DNA of 26,909 nucleotides from an uncultured Muribaculaceae bacterium (GTDB taxonomy: Bacteria; Bacteroidota; Bacteroidia; Bacteroidales; Muribaculaceae). The notes beneath the pieces are model-generated. The model ran no database searches. It saw only the letters and a program-made list of their open reading frames with translations, and was not told the DNA's origin. The stretch spans positions 1 to 26,909 of the forward strand of contig CAJUJB010000037.1 in assembly GCA_910586595.1 (NCBI GenBank). The letters run 5' to 3'. Positions within the stretch are counted from its first letter, which is position 1, and every line of letters starts with the position of its first letter. Below, one piece after another: positions 1 to 7,649 of this stretch. Position numbers and translations under genes: made by a program.

Positions 1-2
1 TC

Positions 3-38
3 AAGCCCCGAAGGCCACAAGCCGACGGGGCTTTTTTT
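3..38 (+). terminator. Rho-independent terminator of a gene left of the window
   Basis: AAGCCCCG (3-10) pairs with CGGGGCTT (26-33) and is followed by a run of T. The gene it serves lies outside the window. Confidence 0.8.
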
Positions 39-252
39 ATGTATATCCGCGAAGAAGCTCCAGTGCGCTTGCGGATGGCTGGCTCCGGATGGGTTGGTAG
101 GTTGATGAGGTTGATGGGGTGAGGTGGGTAATGAAAGGCACCATGAATGAGTAATAATCCGTGCAGATATGGGGAGAATATGCTGTGAAGAGCCCTTAAT
201 AGGGTAGGATTAGTGATTTTTAGGTGATTAGTTAAATTGAGATGCTAAAAAA
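39..252. other. Intergenic stretch with no recognised feature
   Basis: I see no convincing gene here. The part at about 88-135 is rich in G and T on the plus strand, with repeated GGTTGATG-like words. The sequence becomes AT-rich towards the rpmB promoter. Confidence 0.5.
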
Positions 253-284
253 TTTGGTAGAATGAAAAAAAATTCGTTACTTTG
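253..284 (+). promoter_or_regulatory. Bacteroidetes-type promoter of rpmB operon
   Basis: TTTG (253-256) lies 20 nt before TTACTTTG (277-284). This fits the sigma-ABfr pattern TTTG-N20-TAnnTTTG, with one mismatch in the -7 element. Transcription should start near 291, giving a leader of about 128 nt. Confidence 0.7.
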
Positions 285-290
285 CACGCT

Positions 291-418
291 GAATTGTGGC
301 GCATCCTTTTAAAGTTACCGGACCAGATGCAACCGGTGGCGATATGAGAACTGCGATGCCGGCCGCAACTCGTTGTTAAAAACTGAAATAACAAAAGAAC
401 GATAAACCATTAACAGCC
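291..418 (+). promoter_or_regulatory. Structured 5' leader of rpmB operon, possible ribosomal-protein autoregulatory element
   Basis: The predicted transcript has about 128 untranslated bases before rpmB. It includes a short hairpin, ACCGG (317-321) with CCGGT (333-337), and further GC-rich stretches around 338-372, then an A-rich tract up to the start codon. Ribosomal-protein operons are often controlled through such leaders. I do not recognise a known family, so the regulatory role is inference. Confidence 0.35.
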
Positions 419-682
419 ATGTCAAAGATTTGTCAAATCACCGGCAAAAAAGCGATTGTGGGAAATAACGTTTCGCACTCGAAGCGTCGCACCAAACGCA
501 AATTTAACGTTAATCTCTTCACAAAGAAGTTCTATTGGGTAGAACAGGATATGTGGATCAGCCTCACAATTTCTGCCGCCGGCCTGCGCACTATCAACAA
601 GCTCGGCCTTAACGCAGCAATGACCCAGGCTTATGAAAAGGGTTTCCTCCAGGCATCGGATATCAAACCCGTCGGTTTCTAA
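419..682 (+). CDS. rpmB: 50S ribosomal protein L28 (bL28)
   Basis: The 87-residue product is a basic protein of the large ribosomal subunit. The N-terminus MSKICQITGKK and the following stretch with NVSHSKRRTKRKFNVNL are the family signature. The C-terminal half contains the conserved ISAAGLRTI segment. The length is normal for Bacteroidetes L28. It is the first gene of a three-gene operon with rpmG (25 nt gap) and the DUF4295 gene, driven by the promoter at 253-284. The start is the only ATG that preserves the family N-terminus. The stretch before it is A-rich with no Shine-Dalgarno sequence, as usual in this phylum. Confidence 0.97.
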   Translation: MSKICQITGKKAIVGNNVSHSKRRTKRKFNVNLFTKKFYWVEQDMWISLTISAAGLRTINKLGLNAAMTQAYEKGFLQASDIKPVGF

Positions 683-707
683 TTTCCCACTTTAATCTGA
701 CGTAACA

Positions 708-896
708 ATGGCAAAGAAAGCAAAAGGCAATCGCGTGCAGGTAATCCTCGAATGTACCGAACACAAAGCCAGCGGCATGCCCGGCACCAGCCGCTACATC
801 ACCACCAAGAATCGTAAAAACACTACCGAACGTCTCGAGCTTAAGAAATACAACCCCATTCTTAAGAAGATGACCATTCACAAAGAAATTAAATAA
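708..896 (+). CDS. rpmG: 50S ribosomal protein L33 (bL33)
   Basis: The 62-residue basic product of the large ribosomal subunit starts MAKKAKGNRVQVILECTE. It continues with the family core TSRYITTKNRKNTTERLELKKYNP (shown here only to name the match to L33). The four zinc-binding cysteines of some L33 proteins are absent: only C16 is seen, so this is a zinc-free (C-minus) form. It sits 25 nt after rpmB and 12 nt before the DUF4295 gene in the same operon. Confidence 0.96.
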   Translation: MAKKAKGNRVQVILECTEHKASGMPGTSRYITTKNRKNTTERLELKKYNPILKKMTIHKEIK

Positions 897-908
897 TAAT
901 AAGTAGAT

Positions 909-1058
909 ATGGCAAAGAAAACCGTCGCATCGCTCCAGAAAGGCGAAGGCCGCACCTACAGCAAGGTTATTAAGATGGTGAAGTCTCCCAAAACCGGTGC
1001 TTACACCTTCAAAGAAGAAATGGTTCCTAACGACGCAGTGAAAGACGCCCTTAAATAA
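909..1058 (+). CDS. DUF4295 family small basic protein, ribosome-associated
   Basis: The 49-residue lysine-rich protein starts MAKKTVASLQKGEGR and ends VPNDAVKDALK. It lies 12 nt behind rpmG on the same strand and ends before the operon terminator. DUF4295 proteins of this size and place are a constant of Bacteroidetes genomes. From memory, the Flavobacterium johnsoniae ribosome structure described a small phylum-specific protein, bL38, that I believe is this family; I cannot verify that here. A role in the large ribosomal subunit is likely from context. It is shorter than common gene-calling cut-offs and easy to miss. Confidence 0.88.
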   Translation: MAKKTVASLQKGEGRTYSKVIKMVKSPKTGAYTFKEEMVPNDAVKDALK

Positions 1059-1085
1059 GCATCCTCATCACCGCATTTCCCCATA

Positions 1086-1129
1086 AGGCAGGACGCATCC
1101 TCACGGTAGCTCCTGCCTCTCTTTTTTTC
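1086..1129 (+). terminator. Terminator of rpmB-rpmG-DUF4295 operon
   Basis: AGGCAGGA (1086-1093) pairs perfectly with TCCTGCCT (1111-1118) and is followed by a T-rich run to 1129. It lies 27 nt after the DUF4295 stop codon. The bases from 1130 to 1226 show no clear TAnnTTTG promoter for nadE. Confidence 0.85.
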
Positions 1130-1226
1130 TGCCCCAATAAATTATTATGACCTGCTTAACCGCAGGCGCGGGTAGATTGTTTCATATAAGACATTATACG
1201 ATTAACCCAATCTCATAGTCTTTTCC

Positions 1227-3170
1227 ATGCACCAGGGATTTTTCAGAGTTGCCTGTGCCGCACTCGCTGTTAAAGTTGCGGATACGGAAGCCAACGCCTC
1301 CAATATACTTGATCTGATGGCGCAGGCCTATTCAGCCGGCGCGGATGCCATTGTCTTTCCGGAAATGGCTGTCAGCGGTTATACTTGTGGCGACCTTTTT
1401 CATAATTCTACATTGTTGACCGGTTGCCGTGAGGCTTTACGCCGTATCTCCGACAGTACGGCCGCCTATCCGGGTATGATGGTTGTTGTGGGTGCTCCGG
1501 TGAGATGTGGCTCGAGCCTCTATAATTGTGCGGTAATATTTACCGGAGGTGCGCCTGTGGCTGTCGTTCCAAAGACATATATTCCGAATTATAATGAGTT
1601 CTATGAGAAACGGTGGTTTGAAGGCGCCCCAACGCCGGCGGAAACTACTTTTGTAGAGCTGTGGCCCGGTTGTCCGACAGTGCCTTTCGGCGCCCAGCAC
1701 GCTGTGAGGTTCAAAGATGTGAATATCGGTATAGAGATATGTGAAGATCTATGGACAGCTATTCCTCCCAGTTCCCGCCTCGCTCTGGGTGGCTGCGAAT
1801 TGATAATGAACTTATCGGCAAGCGATGACCTCATCGGTAAATATGCCTACCTCAAGAGTCTTATCGCACAGCAATCCGCCCGCTGCATTGCAGCTTACGC
1901 TTATGCCTCCGTTGGCTTTGGTGAATCGTCGACCGATCTTGTCTTTGACGCAAAACTTTTTGTGGCGGAGAACGGGCAGATGCTTGTGTCCAACGTTCGC
2001 TGGAAGAGTGGCAACCAAATGGTCGTGACCGATATTGATATAGAGGCCCTTCGACGTGACCGTCTGCATAACGGATCGTTTGCGGCTTGTGGTGTAAGAG
2101 AAGATGCTTCGCTCACAATTGTCGAGGTTGAAGGAGATGAAGATCCACGCGCTGCCGGCAAGTTGCTTCGCCATGTTGATCCACGGCCTTTCGTGCCGGC
2201 TTCCGACGAGCATCTGCGTGAACGCTGCGAGGAGATTATCAATATACAGGTTGCCGGGCTGGCCCAGCGTTTATCTGCTACGGGTTGCAAGAGTCTTGTG
2301 ATCGGCATATCGGGTGGATTAGATTCGACTTTGGCTTTGTTGGTCGCAGCGAGAACTTTTGACCGCCTCGGTCTTGATAGGAAGGGTATAACGGGCGTAA
2401 CTATGCCTGGCTTCGGCACTACCGACCGCACGTATAACAATGCGCTTACACTGATGACTGCGTTGGGTGTCACCCAGCGCGAAATATCAATCGCTCCAGC
2501 CGTCACCCAGCATTTTGCCGACATTGGCCATGATGCCTCTGTGCACGATGTGACATATGAGAATAGCCAGGCGCGTGAGCGTACTCAGTTGCTGATGGAT
2601 ATTGCCAACCAGACCGGAGGTATGGTGCTCGGAACCGGTGACCTCTCAGAGCTGGCTTTAGGCTGGGCCACCTATAATGGCGATCACATGTCGATGTATG
2701 GAGTAAATACGGGCGTGCCTAAAACTCTTGTCAAATACCTCACTCGGTATTTCGCAGATATTACTCCCGACCAATCGGAGCGTGCCGCCCTTCTTGATAT
2801 AATCGACACACCGATCAGTCCGGAGCTTATTCCAGCCGAACCCGACGGCACCATCAAGCAGAAGACAGAAGATCTCGTAGGCCCCTATGAACTCCACGAC
2901 TTCTTCCTCTACTATACCTTGCGCTATGGTTTTACTCCACGGAGAATCTTTCTTCTGGCAATCGAAGCCTTCCGCGACCTTTATCCCCGTGAGGTTATAC
3001 TGAAATGGGAGAAGACCTTCTTCCGCCGATTCTTCAATCAGCAGTTCAAGCGCTCGTGCTTGCCTGATGGCCCTAAAGTGGGCAGTGTGTGTCTTTCGCC
3101 GCGCGGCGACTGGCGCATGCCATCGGATGCCTCGTCGGCGCTCTGGCTGAAGGAACTTGAGGAACTCTGA
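1227..3170 (+). CDS. nadE: Glutamine-dependent NAD+ synthetase
   Basis: This enzyme makes NAD+ from deamido-NAD+, ATP and glutamine, the last step of NAD synthesis. At 647 residues it is the two-domain form. Residues 1-300 are a nitrilase-type glutaminase with the Glu-Lys-Cys triad visible as E46 (FPEMAVSG), K116 (VPKTY) and C172 (GIEICEDLW). Residues 330-647 are the synthetase with the ATP PP-loop SGGLDST (362-368) and the strongly conserved GTGDLSELALGWATYNGD (469-486). Nothing appears truncated. tilS follows after 9 nt and the glycosidase gene after that, so the three are probably co-transcribed. The ATG at 1227 gives the usual N-terminus before the first beta strand. Confidence 0.97.
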   Translation: MHQGFFRVACAALAVKVADTEANASNILDLMAQAYSAGADAIVFPEMAVSGYTCGDLFHNSTLLTGCREALRRISDSTAAYPGMMVVVGAPVRCGSSLYNCAVIFTGGAPVAVVPKTYIPNYNEFYEKRWFEGAPTPAETTFVELWPGCPTVPFGAQHAVRFKDVNIGIEICEDLWTAIPPSSRLALGGCELIMNLSASDDLIGKYAYLKSLIAQQSARCIAAYAYASVGFGESSTDLVFDAKLFVAENGQMLVSNVRWKSGNQMVVTDIDIEALRRDRLHNGSFAACGVREDASLTIVEVEGDEDPRAAGKLLRHVDPRPFVPASDEHLRERCEEIINIQVAGLAQRLSATGCKSLVIGISGGLDSTLALLVAARTFDRLGLDRKGITGVTMPGFGTTDRTYNNALTLMTALGVTQREISIAPAVTQHFADIGHDASVHDVTYENSQARERTQLLMDIANQTGGMVLGTGDLSELALGWATYNGDHMSMYGVNTGVPKTLVKYLTRYFADITPDQSERAALLDIIDTPISPELIPAEPDGTIKQKTEDLVGPYELHDFFLYYTLRYGFTPRRIFLLAIEAFRDLYPREVILKWEKTFFRRFFNQQFKRSCLPDGPKVGSVCLSPRGDWRMPSDASSALWLKELEEL

Positions 3171-3179
3171 TAAATCTGT

Positions 3180-4544
3180 ATGCCGAGTATTGTAAAGGAT
3201 TTTGAGTCGCGGGCCGAAGCGTTTATCGGCACAGGGAGGTTGCTGCATACCGGAGCTCCGGTTCTGGTGGCTTTAAGCGGAGGGGCCGACTCTGTCGCTC
3301 TGTTGGCGTTGCTCACCCGTCTGGGATATGACTGTCGGGCCGCTCATTGCAATTTCCATCTGCGAGGAGAGGAGTCGATGCGTGACATGCGCCATTGCCA
3401 GGCTGTATGTGAGGCCTTGGATGTGGATCTCTATGTACGAGACTTTGATGTAGCTGCGCGCCGGGCCTCCAACCCGGGTGAATCGGTGGAGATGGCATGC
3501 CGTGAGCTGCGCTATGCGTGGTTTGCCGATTTGCTTGACCGTGAAGGGGCGCAGGCAGTCGCTGTAGGGCATCATCGTGAGGACCGTGCAGAGACCTTCA
3601 TGCTGAATCTGATGCGTGGAGCCGGTATTGCCGGCCTGACCAGCATGCGGGCGCGGAATGGAAGTGTGGTGCGGCCGTTGCTGATATTTTCTCGCGAAGA
3701 GATTGAGCAGTATATTGCCACCCTCGGCCTTGACTATGTGACCGACAGCAGCAATGCCTCAGATGCGCACCGTCGCAATCGATTGCGAAATAATATTTTT
3801 CCCGCACTTGAGGATGCCTTCCCAGGCGCGACTGATTCTCTGTTGCGAAGTATGGGCCATCTTGAATCGGCCCGGGCTATTTTTATGGAAGCTATTGAAG
3901 GTAAACGCCAGAAGTATTTTTCCGGCAATTCAATATGTCTGGCCGATCTTGCCCGCACCGAGTCGGTGGCGTCTACTGTGCTATATGAGTTTCTTCGTCC
4001 GCTCAGATTTACCTACACTCAGATTCTCGACATGCTTGCATCCTGCGATGCTTCAGGGGCCACATTCCGCTCTACCGATGGCGCGGTGGTTGCTGAGTTA
4101 AGCCGTGGAATTCTTGAGCTTGTCGATTCAAGCCGATTGAATCTTGATCAGCGCGACAGTTATCCTGTCAATCTTCTGCATGATATAATTGAACCCGTGC
4201 ATATCTCGGTCAGCCGTCACGCCATAGGAGAATTCCAGCCCGAGGGTTTAGGCCCGGATGTGGCATATCTCGATGCGGCAGCCCTTCTTGGCGATGCACG
4301 GTGGGAATTGCGCCATTACCGCCGTGGTGACCGCATTGTGCCTTTCGGTGCACATAAATCGAAACTTGTAAGCGATCTATTTGCCGGGGCACACTACAGC
4401 GCCTCACAGAAACGGAGTGCCTGGATTCTCACACGTAATGGCGAAATAATGTGGCTACCGGGGCTGCGCAATTCCGCGCACTTCGCACTTGGCCCCGATT
4501 CGCGGCATTACATACGCCTCCAATTACTTGAAATACCTAACTGA
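3180..4544 (+). CDS. tilS: tRNA(Ile)-lysidine synthase
   Basis: The 454-residue cytoplasmic enzyme attaches lysine to C34 of the CAU anticodon tRNA-Ile, so that it reads AUA instead of AUG. The N-terminal PP-loop ATPase is marked by ALSGGADSVALLALL (P-loop residues 33-38). Further family marks are HCNFHLRGEES and GHHREDRAETFMLNLMRGAGI. The C-terminal quarter has the TilS_C substrate-binding domain (HYRRGDRIVPFG, then the region around LRNSAHFAL). It starts 9 nt after nadE and ends 5 nt before the glycosidase start, so all three are likely one transcript. The length is normal. Confidence 0.95.
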   Translation: MPSIVKDFESRAEAFIGTGRLLHTGAPVLVALSGGADSVALLALLTRLGYDCRAAHCNFHLRGEESMRDMRHCQAVCEALDVDLYVRDFDVAARRASNPGESVEMACRELRYAWFADLLDREGAQAVAVGHHREDRAETFMLNLMRGAGIAGLTSMRARNGSVVRPLLIFSREEIEQYIATLGLDYVTDSSNASDAHRRNRLRNNIFPALEDAFPGATDSLLRSMGHLESARAIFMEAIEGKRQKYFSGNSICLADLARTESVASTVLYEFLRPLRFTYTQILDMLASCDASGATFRSTDGAVVAELSRGILELVDSSRLNLDQRDSYPVNLLHDIIEPVHISVSRHAIGEFQPEGLGPDVAYLDAAALLGDARWELRHYRRGDRIVPFGAHKSKLVSDLFAGAHYSASQKRSAWILTRNGEIMWLPGLRNSAHFALGPDSRHYIRLQLLEIPN

Positions 4545-4549
4545 ATGAC

Positions 4550-6802
4550 ATGAAAACCATACTTACATCACTCGCGGCTCTGACCGCTTTAAGCACTGCC
4601 GCCACATGCGCCGCGGCCGATATAGTGTCGACTCCGGCCTATAGCTGGCATGGAGATACTATCACACAGGGAGAGTATATGGCCACCGCACCATCAGAAT
4701 TTGAGATTGTGTCGACCTACTCAGCCCAGCCAGGCTATTACATGCCTGTAGAGAAACAGTGGAAGCTCAAGAACGACATCAGCTCGTATCCCCGCCTGAC
4801 CACTCCCAATAAGTTGCACGCAGCGATATATAACATGGGCCTCGACGAGATGGTGAATGCCGTGGAGCCCGATACGACACTCCGCACGGGCAAGGAATGG
4901 GCTGGAGTGTGGACACGCGACGTGTCCTATTCAATTCTACTTTCCATGGCTTATCTGCAGCCGGAGGCCTCGCGTATATCCTTGATGAAGAAGGTTACGC
5001 CGACCGGTGTGATTGTGCAGGATACCGGCAGCGGTGGCGCATGGCCTGTGAGCTCTGACCGAGAGATATGGACGTTGGCGGCTTTTGAAGTCTACAAGGC
5101 TACCGGCGACCGTAAATGGCTTGAATATATCTACCCAATCATCCAGAAGTCACTTGCCGACGACGCGCTTACAGTCAACTCACCTTCGGGCCTGGTAAAG
5201 GGAGAGACATCGTTCATCGACTGGCGTGAGCAAAGTTACCCCAAATGGATGCAGACGGTCGACATATATAATTCCGAGGCGCTTGGCACCACGGTTGTAC
5301 ATATCCAGGCGCTGCGTACCTTGGCGGAGATTGCATCGATTCTCGGTCATAAAAAAGAGGCTGAAGCCTATGAGCAGTATGCCCGCTCGATGGCTGATGC
5401 TGTGAATGCCGAGCTGTGGATGGACGACAAGGGCTACTATGCGATGTATAATTACGGCCGCAATTTCCCTATCCTCAATCCTCGCGCGGAGACTCTCGGT
5501 GAGTCATTGGCCATACTCTACGACGTTGCCTCGCCTGAGCGTGCACGTACGATTACGGAGAACAATCCGACAACTCCTTTCGGCGCGGCCATCTTTTTCC
5601 CGCAGATTGCCGACATGCCTCCTTACCACAATAACTCTCTTTGGCCATGGGTGGCTGCTTATTGGGCGATTGCCAATGCAAAAGCAGGTAATGAGCAGGG
5701 CACACTTGAGGCTATAGGCTCCATTTTCCGACCGGCAGCCTTGTTCGCCACCAATAAAGAAAATTTTGTGCTGGATAACGGCGATATAGCCACAGAACTT
5801 AATTCGTCTAACATGCTGTGGTGCCTGGCAGGCAATCTGGCCGTGACCAACCGTATACTGTTCGGTATTAACTTTGAGGCCGATGGTCTGCGCTTCGCTC
5901 CATTTGTGCCGAAGGCGCTGGCTGCCGAACGCACACTTGAGAATTTCCATTACCGTGATGCCGTTCTATCGATCACGGTGAAAGGATATGGCAATGAGAT
6001 TAAATCATTTACCCTCAATGGTAAAGAGCATAAGCCTTTTATCCCGGCCAATATCAAGGGTGATAATAAGATTGTCATCACCATGGCCGATAACGACATC
6101 GCACCTCTTAAGGTAAATCATACAGCCAATGTGAAGGCCCCTCTTACTCCGATTACCTGGATTGCCGACGGCCGACTCCAATGGAATCCTATCGAGTATA
6201 TCGCCCGGTATAAAGTGCTGCGCGATGGCCGGGTGGTTGCCGAGACTCGTGAGACATCTTATGATGTTTCTGTGCCTGGAGAATATCAGGTGATAGGTGT
6301 TTCCGACAAGGGTGTCGAAAGCTTTGCCTCTGAGCCACGAAGCTCCCGCAGTAAGCTTACGGTGCAGATGCCAGCAGAAGAAACTGCGATTTTATCAGCA
6401 GCAGTCGCCTACCAGCCCACAGAAGCCTTGGCTGGATTCTCAGGAGCTGGCTTCCGGGAGTTTGACAGAGCTTCGGCACCTCTCTCGGTAGATGTGGATG
6501 TTCCGGAAGAAGGCAACTATGCCATATCAATCAGGTATGCCAATGGCAACGGCCCGATCAACACCGAAAACCGTTGTGCGATCCGAACCCTCTCGGTCGA
6601 TGGTAATCGTGCGGGGGTAGTGGTGATGCCTCAGCGAGGGGTCGCCAACTGGAACGACTGGGGCATGAGCAACTCACTTATTGTGCCTCTCTCGGCCGGT
6701 CGCCATACCGTTAAAATCGATTATCGCCCAGAGAATACCAACATGAATATCGACACCAACCACGCGCTTCTCGACTGCATCGTGCTTGAAAAAATAAACT
6801 GA
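4550..6802 (+). CDS. Exported (alpha/alpha)6-toroid glycoside hydrolase with C-terminal carbohydrate-binding module
   Basis: The 750-residue product begins with a signal peptide (residues 1-23, cut near CAAA-D). Residues 60-465 look like a six-hairpin glycosidase of the kind often annotated as glycogen-debranching-like. Marks are VWTRDVSYS (120-128), GAWPVSSDREIWTLAAFEVY, SFIDWREQSYP, NSEALGTT and LDNGDIATELNSS (408-420). Candidate acids are D124, D224, E243 and E416, but I cannot assign them. A beta-sandwich follows (470-520), then an Fn3-like unit (535-605) and a CBM35/CBM6-like module (610-750) with a family-like core around NGNGPINTENRCAIRTLSVDG. The exact family and substrate are not evident. 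It starts 5 nt after tilS, so it probably shares the nadE transcript. It likely acts in the periplasm or at the surface. Confidence 0.8.
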   Translation: MKTILTSLAALTALSTAATCAAADIVSTPAYSWHGDTITQGEYMATAPSEFEIVSTYSAQPGYYMPVEKQWKLKNDISSYPRLTTPNKLHAAIYNMGLDEMVNAVEPDTTLRTGKEWAGVWTRDVSYSILLSMAYLQPEASRISLMKKVTPTGVIVQDTGSGGAWPVSSDREIWTLAAFEVYKATGDRKWLEYIYPIIQKSLADDALTVNSPSGLVKGETSFIDWREQSYPKWMQTVDIYNSEALGTTVVHIQALRTLAEIASILGHKKEAEAYEQYARSMADAVNAELWMDDKGYYAMYNYGRNFPILNPRAETLGESLAILYDVASPERARTITENNPTTPFGAAIFFPQIADMPPYHNNSLWPWVAAYWAIANAKAGNEQGTLEAIGSIFRPAALFATNKENFVLDNGDIATELNSSNMLWCLAGNLAVTNRILFGINFEADGLRFAPFVPKALAAERTLENFHYRDAVLSITVKGYGNEIKSFTLNGKEHKPFIPANIKGDNKIVITMADNDIAPLKVNHTANVKAPLTPITWIADGRLQWNPIEYIARYKVLRDGRVVAETRETSYDVSVPGEYQVIGVSDKGVESFASEPRSSRSKLTVQMPAEETAILSAAVAYQPTEALAGFSGAGFREFDRASAPLSVDVDVPEEGNYAISIRYANGNGPINTENRCAIRTLSVDGNRAGVVVMPQRGVANWNDWGMSNSLIVPLSAGRHTVKIDYRPENTNMNIDTNHALLDCIVLEKIN

Positions 6803-6829
6803 CGGACTGAGCGAACATCTTTATAAGTT

Positions 6830-6870
6830 AAAACGTTGGAAATGTATACTTGATACACTTCCAACGTTTT
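6830..6870. repeat. Long near-perfect inverted repeat abutting the lipoprotein start codon
   Basis: AAAACGTTGGAA (6830-6841) pairs with TTCCAACGTTTT (6859-6870). The stem continues, after one mismatch, with TGTAT (6843-6847) and ATACA (6853-6857) around a 5-nt loop. The stem therefore has 17 pairs and one mismatch. It starts 27 nt after the glycosidase stop and ends 4 nt before the next ATG. The flanking T tracts are short, so it may be a weak bidirectional terminator, an operator, or an RNA structure that masks the start of the next gene. Confidence 0.75.
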
Positions 6871-6874
6871 AGTT

Positions 6875-7486
6875 ATGAGAAAGATATTCACCTTAATGCT
6901 TCTGGCGGTGCTCATGGCTTCCTGTAGCCCGTTCACTCTCGTCAACAGCGAGACTTATAATAATGCCGATCTGGCTTCTTACCATACATTCCGCATTGTC
7001 ACTCCCGACGAGGGGCGTCTGCCACCCGGCATGGAGATGGTCACTTACTACAATATCGCAGCTGCTATACGTGAGCAGATGATGGATCGTGGATTCACCG
7101 AAGACCCACAGTCACCTCTGCTTATCAACATCGGTCTGACCGTGCATCGCGAGATTGAGACAGAGCCGGCACTTCCTCCTGGCTATATGCCTTACTCCGG
7201 CCCTTATTTCAACGGTTACTATCCTTACTTCATGTATCCTCGTGCAAATTACTGGGCAAGCTATTATGCCAATGCCAAAGTCATCACCGGCATTTATAAA
7301 GAAGGTGTGCTGACTATGGATATAGTGAACATTAATGAGAAACTACCTCTTTATTCATCGTCTGTGGCCACGATTCTTGAGAATGGGCAGAGCCAGTTCC
7401 GCGATCTGAAAGGTATTGCCGAAGCGGTTCAGACCCTTTTCTCCAAGTTCCCCGTTCCTCTTCTGCCTCAGTATAGAAAGAACTGA
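6875..7486 (+). CDS. DUF4136-like lipoprotein
   Basis: The 203-residue product starts MRKIFTLMLLAVLMASCSP, a lipoprotein signal with lipobox LMASC and lipidation expected at C17. The mature part resembles DUF4136 envelope proteins. It has a short strand-rich N-terminal section with SYHTFRIV and an IREQMMDRGFTEDPQSPLLINI segment. There is then a Tyr/Pro-rich stretch around residues 95-125 and a second half with a VLTMDIVNINEKLPLYSSS segment. The function of the family is unknown; a surface or periplasmic location is expected. It stands alone between the hairpin at 6830-6870 and the terminator at 7508. I saw no TAnnTTTG promoter in the 72 nt before it, so it may depend on read-through from the nadE run. 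Confidence 0.72.
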   Translation: MRKIFTLMLLAVLMASCSPFTLVNSETYNNADLASYHTFRIVTPDEGRLPPGMEMVTYYNIAAAIREQMMDRGFTEDPQSPLLINIGLTVHREIETEPALPPGYMPYSGPYFNGYYPYFMYPRANYWASYYANAKVITGIYKEGVLTMDIVNINEKLPLYSSSVATILENGQSQFRDLKGIAEAVQTLFSKFPVPLLPQYRKN

Positions 7487-7507
7487 TGTTTTTTAATCAT
7501 AGTAATT

Positions 7508-7542
7508 ATCCTTCACCGGGCTGTCCGGTGGAGGATTTTTTC
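7508..7542 (+). terminator. Terminator of DUF4136 lipoprotein gene
   Basis: ATCCTTCACCGG (7508-7519) pairs with CCGGTGGAGGAT (7525-7536), with one G-U pair and a 5-nt loop. A run of T follows directly. Confidence 0.88.
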
Positions 7543-7590
7543 CATTTTCACAGATATGATTACCAATAACCCTTTAAGATTGGACATAGG

Positions 7591-7622
7591 GTTGAAGTTC
7601 CGCAGAAAAAGCCGTATCTTTG
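7591..7622 (+). promoter_or_regulatory. Promoter of the DUF3737-patB operon
   Basis: TATCTTTG (7615-7622) fits the Bacteroidetes -7 box. GTTG (7591-7594) lies 20 nt upstream as a weak -33 box. Transcription would start near 7629, about 20 nt before the DUF3737 start. Confidence 0.65.
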
Positions 7623-7649
7623 TGGAGCAATAGGTAATCCATCATTTAC

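Noticed and set aside
46..75. TCCGC/GCGGA pairing near the left edge
   Set aside because: Five pairs over a 20-nt loop are within chance in this sequence.
1901..2524. Minus-strand open frame opposite nadE
   Set aside because: It lies wholly within the well-supported nadE frame, and its product has low-complexity composition without motifs.
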